Of a DNA stretch of 64,000 nucleotides, positions 37,840 to 50,150 are shown piece by piece (the first letter of the stretch is position 1; every line of letters begins with the position of its first letter). The stretch covers positions 1,922,001 to 1,986,000 of the forward strand of contig CP075494.1 in NCBI GenBank assembly GCA_021613535.1, given 5' to 3'. Made by a program: the position numbers and the translations under genes. Source of the stretch: Adineta vaga. Lineage: Eukaryota > Rotifera. Under the pieces are notes generated by a model, which was not told where the DNA came from, made no database searches, and saw only the letters and a list, made by a program, of their open reading frames with translations.

Positions 37840-40800
37840 CTATACTCTAAAAACGCACCGATACCCTCGTTGTATATTTCGTCGATATTGAATAATTGTT
37901 TTATGAAATGCTTTTTTATAAAACTTCGATGGTATTACAAATATAAGAAAAGTAAGCATTGCTGGAATAAATGAAATAAAATATCCGCAAAGAAATAACC
38001 ATGAATCATTAATTGATTCCATACATTTTGATATATAAGAAATAATTAAACGTGGTAATGCAAGTATAACTAAAAGAACAGGTGCAAGAAATAAATGTTT
38101 ATGTTCTTGATAATTTTCACGTAAAATTCCTTTAAAACTTCGTTTTATTTGAATATTTGATTGTTGTCGAGATTTTTTTGTTACAAGAATAAGAGCTGAA
38201 ACGAAATTAATAATAAATGGAGCAAAAAAATGAAATGTATGTATAAATGAATTATATGTTTGTAAATTAGATGATGAATAAGTTACAGTACACCAAATTC
38301 GTTTTTCATTTTCATCTTCATCAATTTCATCAATTAAATGTCGATGAATTGGTTCATGAATAAATGTTAAAATATTAAAAAATAAAATAAAACTAATAAT
38401 TATTTTCGCTATTTTTCTACTTTTTCTTTTACTAAAACGAACACTTTTAATAATCGTTATTGCTCGTTCACAAGCAACACATGCATTTAACCATTGATCC
38501 ATATGAAGAAAAACACGAAGAAAATAATCCAATGTAATACATTGAATTTGTAAAAATAATCGATTTGATATTTGAGATATTTGAACAAAAATTAAAATCC
38601 AAAATTTTAATGCAAATAATATAACAATAATTAATATTGTTATTGATGAACTTAATAAATATAAACCACAACCAACTTGACGTAAAGATTTATTTTTAAA
38701 TGTAATTAAAGTTAATAGACCATTAATTAAACCTATTAAAGTAAAAATAATATTTAATATAATACTTATTTGTATAATATTTGATTGTTTTATTAAATTA
38801 ATTGTTGGTTGAATATGATAACCTAAAATATTATCAAGTGATAAACTAAATCCACTTGTACTAAATTGACAACGTCGACCATAGAAACATGAATGACAAA
38901 GACATGTTGATTTTGTTAAACATTCTGATCCAAGTTGAAAACATTGACCGCCATTTGTACATTCATTTTCATCTGAACAATTCACTTTTGTTGTATGATT
39001 AAATAAAAAACAATTTGTTAAATATTGACCATTGTTATGTTTATAACATAAACATAAATAAACATTATCATAGAAACATAATAATGTCGAATTTTGACAT
39101 GGTAATTGATAATATTTAATACGATGAAGAAAATGATATTGAACAATTGTTGGATTAAATAATTCATTTAAATGTAAACAACGATCGGTTAATTTAACTT
39201 GTTTATTTAATTTAACTTTATCAAATGAAAGTTTTTGTGAAATTATAAAATAATAATTTTTTTTAAAATCTTCAATTAAAATAAGATTAATTGAAATAGA
39301 CCAATGAATATTTATTAAATCTTTCATTGAAGATATTGTTTTAAATGTTGTTATTCGATTTGATATAAACGTTTTTTCCGTTTTAATAAAATGAATAAAT
39401 ATTGTTTGTAAGAAATGAAATTTTTTCTCAAACGATAAATTAATTTCATTATTTTCATATTGACAATGATCACCATTATAACCTTTTGAACAAATACATG
39501 TATATGATAATTGTCGATTTAAATCAGTTGGAATACATTCACCATGATTATTACATATTTCAGTATTATTTGATTGACATTGAATATCTTTAAGAAAACA
39601 TCGACGACCAAATTTATATAAAGGACACATACATATTGATCGATTTTGAGCATCAATACCAAGAGATTTGGAATCGGATGAACATTTATAATTGAATGAA
39701 TATGAAATTGAACAATACTGTCCAGACCATTGAGGATAACATTGACAAAATGTTTTATCATTATTGGAATATTTTATACATTTTCCATGAATACATTGAT
39801 TTTTTGAACATTTTTTACCATTAAAATCAATTGGTGGAATCTGAATTGTTAAATTTAAACGATGAACAGGTAAAAAATTATTTAATATTGGAAAATATAA
39901 ACTTCCACGATAATTTGAAGATTTCTTTTCATAAATATCAATATGAATTGAATAAATTTTGTTTTGATCTTTTAATCGTGTTGAATAAAGTAAATAATAA
40001 TAGAATTTTATTTTACAATCTCTTACAAATAAATAAGTAAATTTTACATAGGAATGAATAATTCTTTCATTTGTATTATCAATAAGTTGAATAAGAATTT
40101 CAAATGGTGTTTGTCGTGAATCTGAATATGAATGAATTTGAAAAGATAAACTTACTCGTTCATTTTGATATTCACATGTTTTACCATAATAACTATCTGG
40201 ACAAAAACATATGTACGTGGATTCATCATGATTCAACCAAATATGTATAGGATAACCACGATGACATTCAATTTTATTTTCAAATCTTTTTCCAATCATC
40301 TTTGTATTCAATTTCTCCTAGAATATATATATATAAACTCAGATCGGTGTGTGTGACGTTAGTTCTTCCTATATCTTAACTCACACTCTTTTGATCGAAT
40401 AAAGAAGGATTATTACCTGTTTACATAAATGTGTTTGAATACTTTGTTGAACTGAAGTAGATATAATATTATTTGAAAGAAAATTTAATTCCGGACGAAT
40501 ATTTTTCATAGAAGAATTATTCCAATTTTCACATAAATTTGTAATATTAATACAATGATTTTCTTTACATACTATTGGTTCATCGCTACCATCGAGACAA
40601 TCAATTTGACGATCATTTATTTTCTTAATCGATAAACATATCATTTGTTTGGTATGAATTGAAATACATGTATATTCATCATAAGAACAAGAATTTAATA
40701 ATAATGATTTTGTACAACCAAGTTCATCATCACCATTAAAACAATTCCAAAATCCATTACAATATGTATGTATATTATTACATGACCAAGAATCACATTC

Positions 40801-42225
40801 AGTTTCATCCGTTTCATTTTGTCCATTAATTAATCTTGGTAATAAATTAATATTTCTATCACAGATCATTTCAAATGGAATACGATGTTTTTTTGCTTGA
40901 CTATCATTATTACATAAATAATACATAAATTCACCATCATGTAGAAATCGATTATTCATATTTAATATTTGATTATCATTAGAACAATGAATTATAGGAT
41001 AATCATTATGAGATATGTAATTAATAGATTTCATATAAGATTTAAATTTATTATATATCAATTGTAAATAATCCAAATCAAAGAAACGAATTGAAGTCGA
41101 AGGAAATTTTGAAATAAAAATACGATAACATTTTCTATGATTAAAAAATACCATTTGATTATCAATAAAATATTTATCATAAAGTGAATTATTATAACAA
41201 ATATAAGGATCTTGAAAATTTGTAGAATTGAAATTAATTGAATCACTTTTTTCATAAGCAAAATAAATATTACCAAATAGAATTGGAATAATTGGTATAT
41301 TGAACATTGGTGGACATTCATCATTAATAATTTCAAGACATTCAGATCTTTCACAAAAATGATTACAAATTGAACGAAATTTATCGGGTATTGGAAGAAT
41401 ACATTTAAATGCTGACCAACAATCATCCGATACATATTCATCATTAATAGAAAATAGTTCTTCAAATAATTTCTCTTGACGTCCTAAAATACAAGAACTT
41501 GTTAAAGGTAAATCACGACATTTTGCATCTTCAATTAAAACACTTGGTAAAATTGATTTAACAGTATCATATTCTGACATAAGTTCATAGATTGGATCAT
41601 TGATTTCAATTTGTGAACAATATTCTTCATCAAATGAACCATCAAGACAATCAATTTTTCCATCACAAATTTCACTCCAATCTAAACAAGATGAACCACG
41701 ATAACATTGTAATGAAATATAACATGTTAAACTATGTAAAAAAGGTTTTGTATTTTGATAAAATGATTTCATAGAATTTATAATATCAATCATAGATTCT
41801 ATATCTTTCATTTCATATTGACACATTGAACCAAATCTTTCCTTTGTACAATTATAAAAGATTTCTTTTCCTTCTGATGATGGCAATAATTCATCTAGAT
41901 ATGATTGATAACGTTCAATAATATCAATGGGTGCAAACCAAGAATATAAATCATCACTTGTTATATTTCTTTTTGAAAGTTCAATAAAACTATAATTTGA
42001 ATTATAACCATTTGGTTGAATATGGAATTCGAATGATTGTTCATTAAGACAATAGGAAATTAATTCAAATGTTGAGATAGATGATATTTCTTCAACTATA
42101 GGAAGATTAAAACAATGATATTGTAATGTATTTATTTCATTTGTATTATATAAATATAAATCAGATAAAGCATTGATTGAATGCAAAAGAATCACATAAA
42201 ATAAATATGTTGAACAATAAAACAT
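37840..42225 (-). CDS. LDLa/EGF-repeat 7TM receptor
   Basis: Two exons, 42225-40417 and 40317-37840, joined in phase 0 across a 99-base intron (THLCKQ joined to EKLNTK); 1428 aa. Signal peptide MFYCSTYLFYVILLHSINALS. The extracellular part has LDL-receptor class A repeats (DWSEICDGKIDCLDGSFDEE; CNGFWNCFNGDDELGC; a divergent third with DRQIDCLDGSDE) whose acidic clusters would bind calcium. EGF-like modules follow: FCQCYPQWSGQYC; CMCPLYKFGRRC; CICSKGYNGDHC; CLCHSCFYGRRC. A seven-helix domain of about 300 residues starts at IIQISIILNIIFTLIGLING and contains HMDQWLNACVACERA in the TM3 position. Resembles orphan rotifer EGF/LDLR-7TM receptors. The ligand is unknown. The coding sequence is extremely A/T-rich. 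Confidence 0.88.
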
Positions 42226-42628
42226 TCTGTTTTCAATAATAAAAATGAATAAAAATCATTATTTTAACATCAAGTTTAGATGAAAAATAGAAAATGCATA
42301 TTATTATTTGTTCCTATTTAAACGTTAGTAATGCATTTTCTAGATAAAAAATATCATACGCAATAAATTAACATATGTTCGAATGACGTTATGATAAAGC
42401 TATTCCGAGGTTCAGTGAGAAAAGAATATTTGAGTAACATTTGTTTTTTGTATATTGTGAAGAAAAAGAGAAAGAGATGAAAAACATTTGAACATATGTA
42501 GATTTAAATGAAACCATGTTTTTAATACCTACTTCCTTTTCTCCTTTCACTCAAATATATTCAGTTAATAGTTTAGTTTTCAAAACTCTTTGAAAAAGAA
42601 GAATCTAATAAAATTAATTTTAGAAATA
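42226..42628. other. Shared upstream region between divergent genes
   Basis: 403 bases between the 7TM receptor start (42225, minus) and the NHL gene start (42629, plus); presumably a bidirectional promoter. AT-rich, no repeat recognised. Confidence 0.5.
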
Positions 42629-45600
42629 ATGATTTTAATTGAGAACATCAAATTATATTTCATTTTATCAATTATTGGTCAATTATCAGGTCTTTCATTC
42701 AATCAACCAAAATTTTGCTCTGAAGCAATTTGGAATCAGAATGGTACTACTTTTATTGGAAAAAATATACTTAATTCATCAGCATCTTATGTATTTATTA
42801 CAGCCTATAATTCAATTTATGTTCTAAGTCAAGAACCATCTTTCATTTTTATCTGGTTAAACCATTCTATTTATCCAACTATGACGATATCAGACAACTT
42901 GAAAAGGCCACAATCAATTTTTGTTCAGAATGAGAATGAAATCTATATTGATAAAGGTGATTTCAATCGTAAAATCGAAAAATGGATATTAAATACAAAT
43001 ATTAGTATTCCTGTTATGGATGTTCCATCATCATGTTTTGGTTTGTTTATTGATATTAATAACAATCTATACTGTTCATTGAATGCTCATAATCAAATAG
43101 TCAAAACTTGGCTAGGTGATAATTTGTTAACGCCAGTTGTCGTAGCTGGAAATGGATCTCGTGGTTCGACATCGGATACTTTCAATGGTCCATGTGGAAT
43201 TTATGTTGATAGTAATTTTAATCTATATGTAGCTGATTCTGATAATGCTCGTATTCAATTATTTCGACGAGGACAATTATATGGAATTACAGTTGCAGGA
43301 AGTAAATCAATAAATATTACTGTTACTCTTAAACAGCCGACTGGAATCATTCTTGATCACGACGGTTATTTATATATTGTTGATCGTAGTGGTAGGCGCA
43401 TTATTCGAGGAGGAGCAAATGGTTATCGATGTATACTTGGATGTCTTGTTGCTAATACAGATTTAAACGGAATACTGTCAACAGATTATTTAGCTTTTGA
43501 TAGTTATGGAAATATTTATGTTAGTGATACAATTAATGGTCGAATTCAAAAATTTGCTTATCTCAAAAAATCATGTGGTAAGTGTCAAAGCATGAGAAAT
43601 GATCATTTACCAATATTTTGTATTTTTAGATCGAATTACTGCAAATATTTCTTCAAACACAACATTACGAAGTATGTAAAGTTTGTGTAGAACCATCTTG
43701 AGGGTGTGGGTGTGGGCGAAGAAGATATACCCATATCAACACCCTCAAGATCATGGTGTATATCTTGTGCTCATCGTTTGCACCAACTCAATTTTATTTC
43801 TTTTAGATCTTTCATTCAATCAACCAAAATTTTGTCCAACGGCAGCATGGACCTCATTTGGAGTTACTTTTTCAGAAATAAATCAATCACCATCTTATAT
43901 ATTTATTACAGCTAATAATTCAGTTTACCTTCTGAGTGAAGCATCATCGCTCCTTTACATTTGGTTGAATCAGTCTGCTAAACCAACAATAAGAATATCA
44001 GACAACTTGAGAAGCCCACAATCAATTTTTGTTCAGAATGAGAATGAAATCTATATTGATAAAGGTGATTTTAATCGTAAAATCGAAAAATGGATATTAA
44101 ATACAAATATTAGTATTCCTGTTATGGATGTTCCATCCTCATGTTATGGTCTTTTCATTGATATTAATAACAATTTATATTGTTCATTGAATGCTCATAA
44201 TCAAATAGTCAAAACTTGGCTAGGTGATAATTTGTTAACGCCAGTTGTCGTAGCTGGAAGTGGATCTCGTGGTTCGACATCGGATACTTTCAATGGTCCA
44301 TGTGGAATTTATGTTGATAGTAATTTTAATCTATATGTAGCTGATTCTGTTAATGCTCGTATTCAATTATTTCGACGAGGACAATTATATGGAATTACAG
44401 TTGCTGGAAGTAAATCAATAAATTTTACAACTATTCTCGAACATCCAATGGGTATTATTCTCGATCAGGATGGCTATTTATATATTTCTGATCAAGGTGA
44501 TTATCATACTCGTATTGTTCGAGGAGGACCAAATGGTTATCGATGTATAATTGGATGTCTCGATATTGGTCCAGATTCTAACAAATTAGGTGGACCAGGT
44601 CTAATGGCTTTTGATAGTTATGGAAACATTTACGTTACTGATACGAGTTATGTGAGGATTCAAAAATTTATTTTTTCAAAAGCTTCATGTGATCGTAAGT
44701 GTTAAATCATGAGAAATGAACAATATACTAATACATTGTATTTTAAGATCAAATTACTACAAATATTTCTTCAGTTACAATATCACGAAGTATGTATAGT
44801 TTTTATATAATTATCTTCCAAAATATTTTACGGATGAACGAACAGGTTCGATGACTAGGTAGTGACCGTTTATATTCTCGATTTGCTCGTATTCATTACA
44901 CATCGATAAGATAGATATGTGTATGCAACAACCTTGAGAAACGTTTTTTTAGATCTTTCATACAATCAACCAAAATTCTGTCCAGCCGCAACTTGGAATT
45001 CCTATGGAATTACTTTTGCCGACAAAAATATTCTTAATGGAACTCCATATTTTATGTTTATAACAACCAATAATTCCATCTATGTTGTTAATCCATCAGT
45101 ATCTCGAATTTACATTTGGTTAAACGATTCTATAACACCAACTACAACAATATCAGACAACTTATCATCTCCCAGATCAGTTTTTGTACAAAATGAGAAT
45201 GAAATCTATATTGATAAAGGTAACCGTAATTATCTAGTGGTAAAATGGATATTAAATAAAAATATTAGTGTTCCTATTATGAATACTTATGGATCATGTT
45301 ATGGTCTTTTCATTGATATTAATAAAAATTTATACTGCTCAATATACAAACATCATATGGTTGTGAAAAATTGGTTAGATGATGATGATACAAGATTGAT
45401 TACTGTAGCTGGAAATGGATCTCAAGGTTCGACTTTGGACGCATTGAATTCTCCATGTGGAATTTTTGTTGATATTAATTTGAATTTATATGTAGCTGAT
45501 TCTTTAAACCATCGTATTCAAATGTTTTCACGAGGACATTTGCATGGCATAACAATTGCTGGAAGTACATCAGTTAATACTACTATAGGTCTTAATCATC

Positions 45601-46032
45601 CAAGTGGAATTGCTTTCGACGGCGATGATTATTTATATATCGTTGATAGTTATAATAATCGTATTGTTCGAGGAAAATCAAATAACTTTCGTTGTATACT
45701 TGGATGTGTTTCTCCTGGTTCAGAATTGCACAAATTCAAGAGACCAAGTCATATGACTTTTGATAGTTATGGAAATATTTATGTTGTTGATACAGACAAT
45801 TATCGAATACAAAAATTTACTTATTTAAAAAAATCATGTGGTATGTAGGGTAGAACTGTAAAAGTAGAAAAAATTTACATGATAATCTTTAAAATAAGAG
45901 TTTGTATTTAGTTTTTATTCTCTTTAAGAATCCTTCATCATGACAACAACTACACCTGTATTATCACGTTCAACGAAGATTCTAGTTGGATATTCAACGC
46001 TGTGTTTAATGCTTTTCATACTTTATATGTAA
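42629..46032 (+). CDS. Three-propeller NHL protein with hydrophobic C-terminus
   Basis: Six exons, 970 aa: 42629-43577 (leader plus propeller 1), 43630-43671 (14-codon linker), 43807-44694 (propeller 2), 44748-44789 (linker), 44953-45840 (propeller 3), 45929-46032 (Thr-rich piece and tail). All introns are phase 1. I chose the Met at 42629 (MILIENIKLYFILSIIGQL) over an in-frame Met at 42590 because it aligns with the leaders of the other two NHL genes; here leader and first propeller are in one exon, so the leader intron found in the others is absent. Propellers show LYVADSxNxRIQLF and FDSYGNIYVxDT. The protein ends ILVGYSTLCLMLFILYM and stop, a hydrophobic tail compatible with a GPI signal or a short anchor. 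Role: probably extracellular binding; ligand unknown. Confidence 0.85.
43697..43749. repeat. GTGTGGG hairpin (copy j) in an NHL intron
   Basis: CTTGAGGGTGTGGGTGTGGG, a short loop, then ACCCATATCAACACCCTCAAG. The outer nine bases of each arm pair perfectly. It lies inside the intron 43672-43806 and makes that intron about twice the usual length. Confidence 0.85.
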
Positions 46033-46118
46033 AAATCTTGATCAAAATAACATTAATTTCGTTTTTTTACATATGCTTTTCTGATGCTTTCTATTTATTG
46101 AACTTCTTTTAGAAGATC

Positions 46119-46181
46119 TTGAGGGTGTGGGTATGGATGGATGCAAGTCAGTATCACTATCCACCTACATCCACACCCTTA
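46119..46181. repeat. GTGTGGG hairpin (copy k)
   Basis: TTGAGGGTGTGGGTATGG at the left and CCACCTACATCCACACCCTT at the right. Confidence 0.75.
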
Positions 46182-46320
46182 TAATAAAATTATCTTGTTA
46201 CTAATTCAACAGTAATAATAATAATATTAAAATATCAAAAGGAAAAAAAGATCGATAATTCTGAATATAAATTGGATTTTATAATAATAATAAAAATAGT
46301 TCAAAACATTTACATTCCTC

Positions 46321-46638
46321 TGATTCGATCTTATAAGATCAAATATCACAGATCTATCATAGTTTAATTTCTAATGTAATGCAAAGTTATCTTCAAAAAC
46401 AACAATCGGTTAGAAAAGAAAAGAAATGAAAAAAAACTTGAAAGAACGTCGCTGATGATTATTCATTCTTCTCTTATCCGTACGTGCAGATATGTATGCA
46501 TCGTTTTCTTCTGTCTCTGCGTTTCCTTCATTATTAGTCATACGTACATAACTACACTCGCTATGATGCAATTTTTTACGAGCTTAAATTTAGTATAAAT
46601 AACTTCGCGAAATCATTTGATCTTATAAGATCGAATCA
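46321..46638. repeat. 318-base segment bounded by exact 24-base inverted repeats
   Basis: Positions 46321-46344 and 46615-46638 are exact reverse complements, and each contains the 14-base perfect palindrome GATCTTATAAGATC. No target duplication is obvious. It may be a small mobile element or paired binding sites upstream of the next gene. Confidence 0.6.
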
Positions 46639-46825
46639 AAGAAAATACAAAGTTTTTACATCATCCTATAGAAAAAATGTATCTATATTTTTATTTGATT
46701 ACAATTGTGGATTTTTTTCAATACAGGTATTACAAAGCAATTTCTTTTCTGGTATCGTTATAGATGTTTCTATTCAGTTCATTTAACACTTGAGCAACAT
46801 ATCAATACAATACAAACTTGAATCA

Positions 46826-47080
46826 ATGTCAGCCGATAACACAATATTTACTTTTTTTTCGTTTGCTTTAATAATTGGTTTGAGCATATGTTGTTATTGT
46901 TATCGTTACTATCGACGAACGCAAGCAGAAGAACGATTTCTTCGTCGGGTTGAGATGGCTGCAGCTCAAGGTCAACCACGTATCATCTATCATGTACAAC
47001 CAATTTCTGTACCACTTTTACAAGAGTCAGCACCTCCAACTTACGAACAAATAGTTTTTGCTCAACAAAATACAGTATAA
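46826..47080 (+). CDS. Small single-pass membrane protein with PPxY motif
   Basis: About 84 aa from the Met at 46826 (MSADNTIFTF), or 96 aa from 46790; the shorter start is preferred because it puts the membrane segment near the N-terminus. One hydrophobic segment (FTFFSFALIIGLSICCYCY) is followed by a basic, Cys/Tyr-rich juxtamembrane stretch (CCYCYRYYRRTQAEERFLRR) and a tail with PPTYEQI, a PPxY motif that binds WW domains such as those of Nedd4-type ubiquitin ligases. Its layout resembles WBP1/VOPP1- or Shisa-like adaptors, but similarity is too short to name it. An AATAAA polyadenylation signal lies at 47133. Confidence 0.65.
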   Translation: MSADNTIFTFFSFALIIGLSICCYCYRYYRRTQAEERFLRRVEMAAAQGQPRIIYHVQPISVPLLQESAPPTYEQIVFAQQNTV

Positions 47081-47416
47081 AATAAATTACTGGTTCTTTG
47101 TTATATAATAACAAATAACGATGATGTATTTCAATAAAAGCTGAAGATGAACAACTTTTATTCTATAATCTGTTTAACTTAAAAGTGTAGATTATATATT
47201 AATATTTACTGTCATGCTCATCTTACTCTTAATAAAAAAAAATGGCTAGGAAATTGTAGTTGAACTACGTGATTAAACTACGTATAGTTTTTTTTCGGAA
47301 ATGTGATTACGAGATTTTGAAGTGTATAGACAGTGACGATGTTAGTACTAAAATAATCCTTCATTACATAGATAGGTGAAGGTGATTTTCACATCAATTA
47401 AGTGAATTTTTTAGGA
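47081..47416. other. Intergenic, 3' flank only
   Basis: 3' untranslated sequence of the small membrane protein, then AT-rich sequence up to the hairpin at 47417. No gene seen. Confidence 0.5.
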
Positions 47417-47474
47417 AAGGTGTGGGTGGGTGTGGGTATTATCTGGTAATCTGTACCCACACCCACACCCTCAA
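47417..47474. repeat. GTGTGGG hairpin (copy l)
   Basis: AGGTGTGGGTGGGTGTGGGT, a loop of about 20 bases, then ACCCACACCCACACCCTCAA. On the minus strand it supplies the last codons (LRVWVWVQITR) and stop of the F-box relic. Confidence 0.85.
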
Positions 47475-48720
47475 TTTCTGACCGGTATACATTGTTCGAC
47501 AATTAGAAGGTAATAATCTAGAATTGATCAATCTGTTTAAATATTCGAAGAACATATCACTTGTAGGTGTTAAACTTATTAAGATTAGATCATCAGTATT
47601 TTTATCCAGAACAGATCGCAATATTGATTCCATATCTTCCATTTCGATATTCATAACAAGATGTTGTAAATGAGGAAATAGCATGAGAAATATTTCGAGT
47701 TTTTCAAATGTACATTTCTCTCGAAAAGCGACAGTTGTAATGGAGTTTATTTTCAGTATTGACTGAAATTTTTTGTTTTGTTCCATGAATGCTTTAGTCT
47801 CTTTAAAAAGTGGCATTGTTTGAAATGTTAATGTATGAAGATTAGATATAAAAAATAATAATTCGATCATTTTCAAAAAAGGAAAATGATGACTTTCTAT
47901 TACTAGAACTTTTAATTGTTGTAAAGGTAAAATACGACTAAGATCACTTGCAATTGATCTATATGTCTGAATTGAAAAACCATCTAATAGTGTAAGTTGA
48001 TTGACATTTGGAAAATAATGCACACATTGATCTATTGCCTCTTCATTCGATTGTTCGTGTAGTTCATAATCTTCTTTCCTAACAAAAAGTAGAATAGATT
48101 TTTGTAATCCTTGTAAAAATATCATCAATAAAATATCTACCTATATGGATTTATAGTAAACAAAATTCTTCGCTCTAGCAATCGTCTTTTTTTTACCAAA
48201 TCGAGAATGAAAAAACCATTGTCGTTGAATCCAAAAGGAAGATTGAAATAATTTAACTTGTTCTTTATATGCTGCTTTTTCAGTATCATTAAATAGATCG
48301 ATTTCAAACAAAACATCAAATATACGCAATTTCAGTAAAAACGTTGATATGAGTTCTTTCCATTCATTCGCAACTATAGGTCTTATCTGTCCAGATATAT
48401 GTAAAAGTTCAACGAAAGGAAAATGATTGATAAGGATAACTCTCAATGTTGTGAATGTCACACCATAATTACAATTTGATAGAAAGATGTGTTAAATTAT
48501 TCAAAACATAGTTATAGGCACATCTGTTATTGTATTTTAATAATCTTGTGATAAATGTAAAGAGAAATAGCGTAGTTGAGGAACATATGAAAGGAAATTA
48601 TTTAATTTGCTATGTTTTATTTTACTATCAACAATAAGATGTTCGATAGAACTTTGTTCATTCAAAGGACATGGTGATATGTTTGAATATTAAAATTTAT
48701 TTGGAGTTTAACTACAACAA
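47439..48720 (-). pseudogene. F-box/LRR family relic lacking its F-box
   Basis: Minus-strand pieces match the C-terminal half of the F-box/LRR family seen at 9855-12298. At 48720-48590 there is EHLIVDSKIKHSKLNNFLSY and VPQLRYFSLHL, then stops. At 48461-48141 there is FPFVELLHISGQ, then WKELISTFLLKLRIFDVLFE and FQSSFWIQRQWFF. At 48128-47439 there is FPNVNQLTLLDG followed by several LRR-like segments (LQQLKVLVIES, ISNLHTLTF, FPHLQHLVMNIE). Frames change between the pieces (near 48130-48140 and upstream of 48461), in-frame stops separate the upstream piece, and no F-box is found. The last codons come from a GTGTGGG hairpin, so the true 3' end is missing. Confidence 0.65.
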
Positions 48721-49197
48721 CATCTCAGAACAGTAAAATTGATTGTATATGGTAGCATAAAAGAATGACGGAATCAAAGTAATTTAAATAAACGATATAT
48801 AGAGAATGTTTTTAAAGACAACAATTTAGGATGCTTAAATAAAGGTTTTGATGAAAGCGGATAGGAAAAGAGGATTTTCTTGAATGAATGATGAAGAGAT
48901 TTAATGAGATGAAATTTAAAACGACACGAAAACTCAATCAAATACTGTCGAGAATGTCCTTGATTTTTGGTCCTTGAAAAAAAGTCTCATATAAAATGTA
49001 CTCTAAACGAAATGTCATTTGGAGAAAGTTCTTCGAGTGAGAGTGTGGGTGTAAAAAATAAAATTTAACACCACACTCAAATCCTCAACGTTGATATAAA
49101 ACTGTATAAATACATTGACAATAAATAGAAAAATGTTGTTTAGTTTTGTTCTTCTACACAAGTGCTTTTTATTGTACTTGAGGTTTGCCAAGACGAA
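48721..49197. other. Intergenic with one hairpin
   Basis: No gene. A degenerate GTGTGGG hairpin lies at 49033-49087 (GAGTGAGAGTGTGGGTGT paired with ACACCACACTCAAATCCTC). Confidence 0.5.
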
Positions 49198-50150
49198 TCA
49201 TTCTTGGTTGCATTTCCAAACTAGCATAGGTACTGTTCGACAATATAGCATTTTCTTCATTTTCAAGCCCAATTCTGATATGGAAAACAAACACACGTAA
49301 GGAAATATTAACGGAACAAAATATATGAAAAAGCCAAGCCGTTGCAATAACATGAATATGAGAGGTGTCCTAGCTACTAAAATCCATATATAAGCAATTG
49401 CAAATGGTAGATTAAGTAAAAGATAGAGACATGCAATAGAAACAAGTTGAAAGATCATTAGTCGATATTTTCGCCAATTTAATGATTGTCGAAGACGAGA
49501 TTTTGATCGATAAACCCGAAATAAAAGTGAACCATTGGATAGCAATATACATATCGTTGGAAATACGACATGAATACTTGTTTGCCACATACCCAGTAAT
49601 GGATCAGTTGACTGACAACCATAATAAAATATATTATGAGCAAAATCCACTTGATTTTCACATGGATAGATAAAACTGCTATAAATATAAAATATGAAAA
49701 TATAAATGGTGATAAGAACCGGTGGTATATAATGAAAAAAAAATTTTTTCCATTTTATATTGTATAGATGAAAATGAAAAATGAGAAGATGTCGTTCAAA
49801 TGATGCCTATATGCAACTAAAAGATTCATCACACAAAAAGACATAGTCTCAAAAAACGACCTAATTTTACAAAGTACTAGAGACCAATGAGTAATTGGTT
49901 TTGGCCTATGCGAATCCAATACTATTGGAATCAAAATAGAGGTGATGATAAAAAAGGAATAAAATAATGTAAATAAAATAACATAATTATTTGATGCCGA
50001 ACGAAGATTTTTATTGAAAAGAATAAGAATAAAAATGATTAGATGTATGACAATAGATGGAATAACAAAGGTTATTAATAGTATAAATGATAGATTCTTG
50101 GAAATAAATGTAAACGGACCATGCGTTTCATCTTCTTCAGCCACATTCAT
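49198..50150 (-). pseudogene. Second rhodopsin-like 7TM receptor with frameshift
   Basis: From 50150: MNVAEEDETHGPF, TM1 (SFILLITFVIPSIVIHLIIF), TM2 (YVILFTLFYSFFIITSILI), TM3 (FFETMSFCVMNLLVAY). The frame breaks at about 49803-49812, just where the ERH (DRY-position) motif should follow. Shifting frame restores ASFERHLLIFHFHLYNIKWK, TM4 (PPVLITIYIFIFYIYSSF), CENQVDFAHNIFYYGC, TM5, TM6 (IACLYLLLNLPFAIAYIWI), TM7 and a tail ending at 49198. Length without the break is about 316 aa. It is a recent pseudogene or a short assembly error. The N-terminus and the WK-rich second inner loop resemble the orphan rotifer 7TM family with an ERH motif. Confidence 0.75.

Larger units (their letters stand above)
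46033..46825. other. Intergenic with inverted repeats
   Basis: Holds a GTGTGGG hairpin (46119-46181) and a pair of 24-base inverted repeats (46321-46344 and 46615-46638). The final part is the presumed promoter of the small membrane protein. Confidence 0.5.

Noticed and set aside
43683-43806. Upstream extension of the second NHL exon of the third NHL gene as an independent start
   Set aside because: The frame runs through the intronic hairpin; a phase-1 acceptor at 43806 gives the better model.
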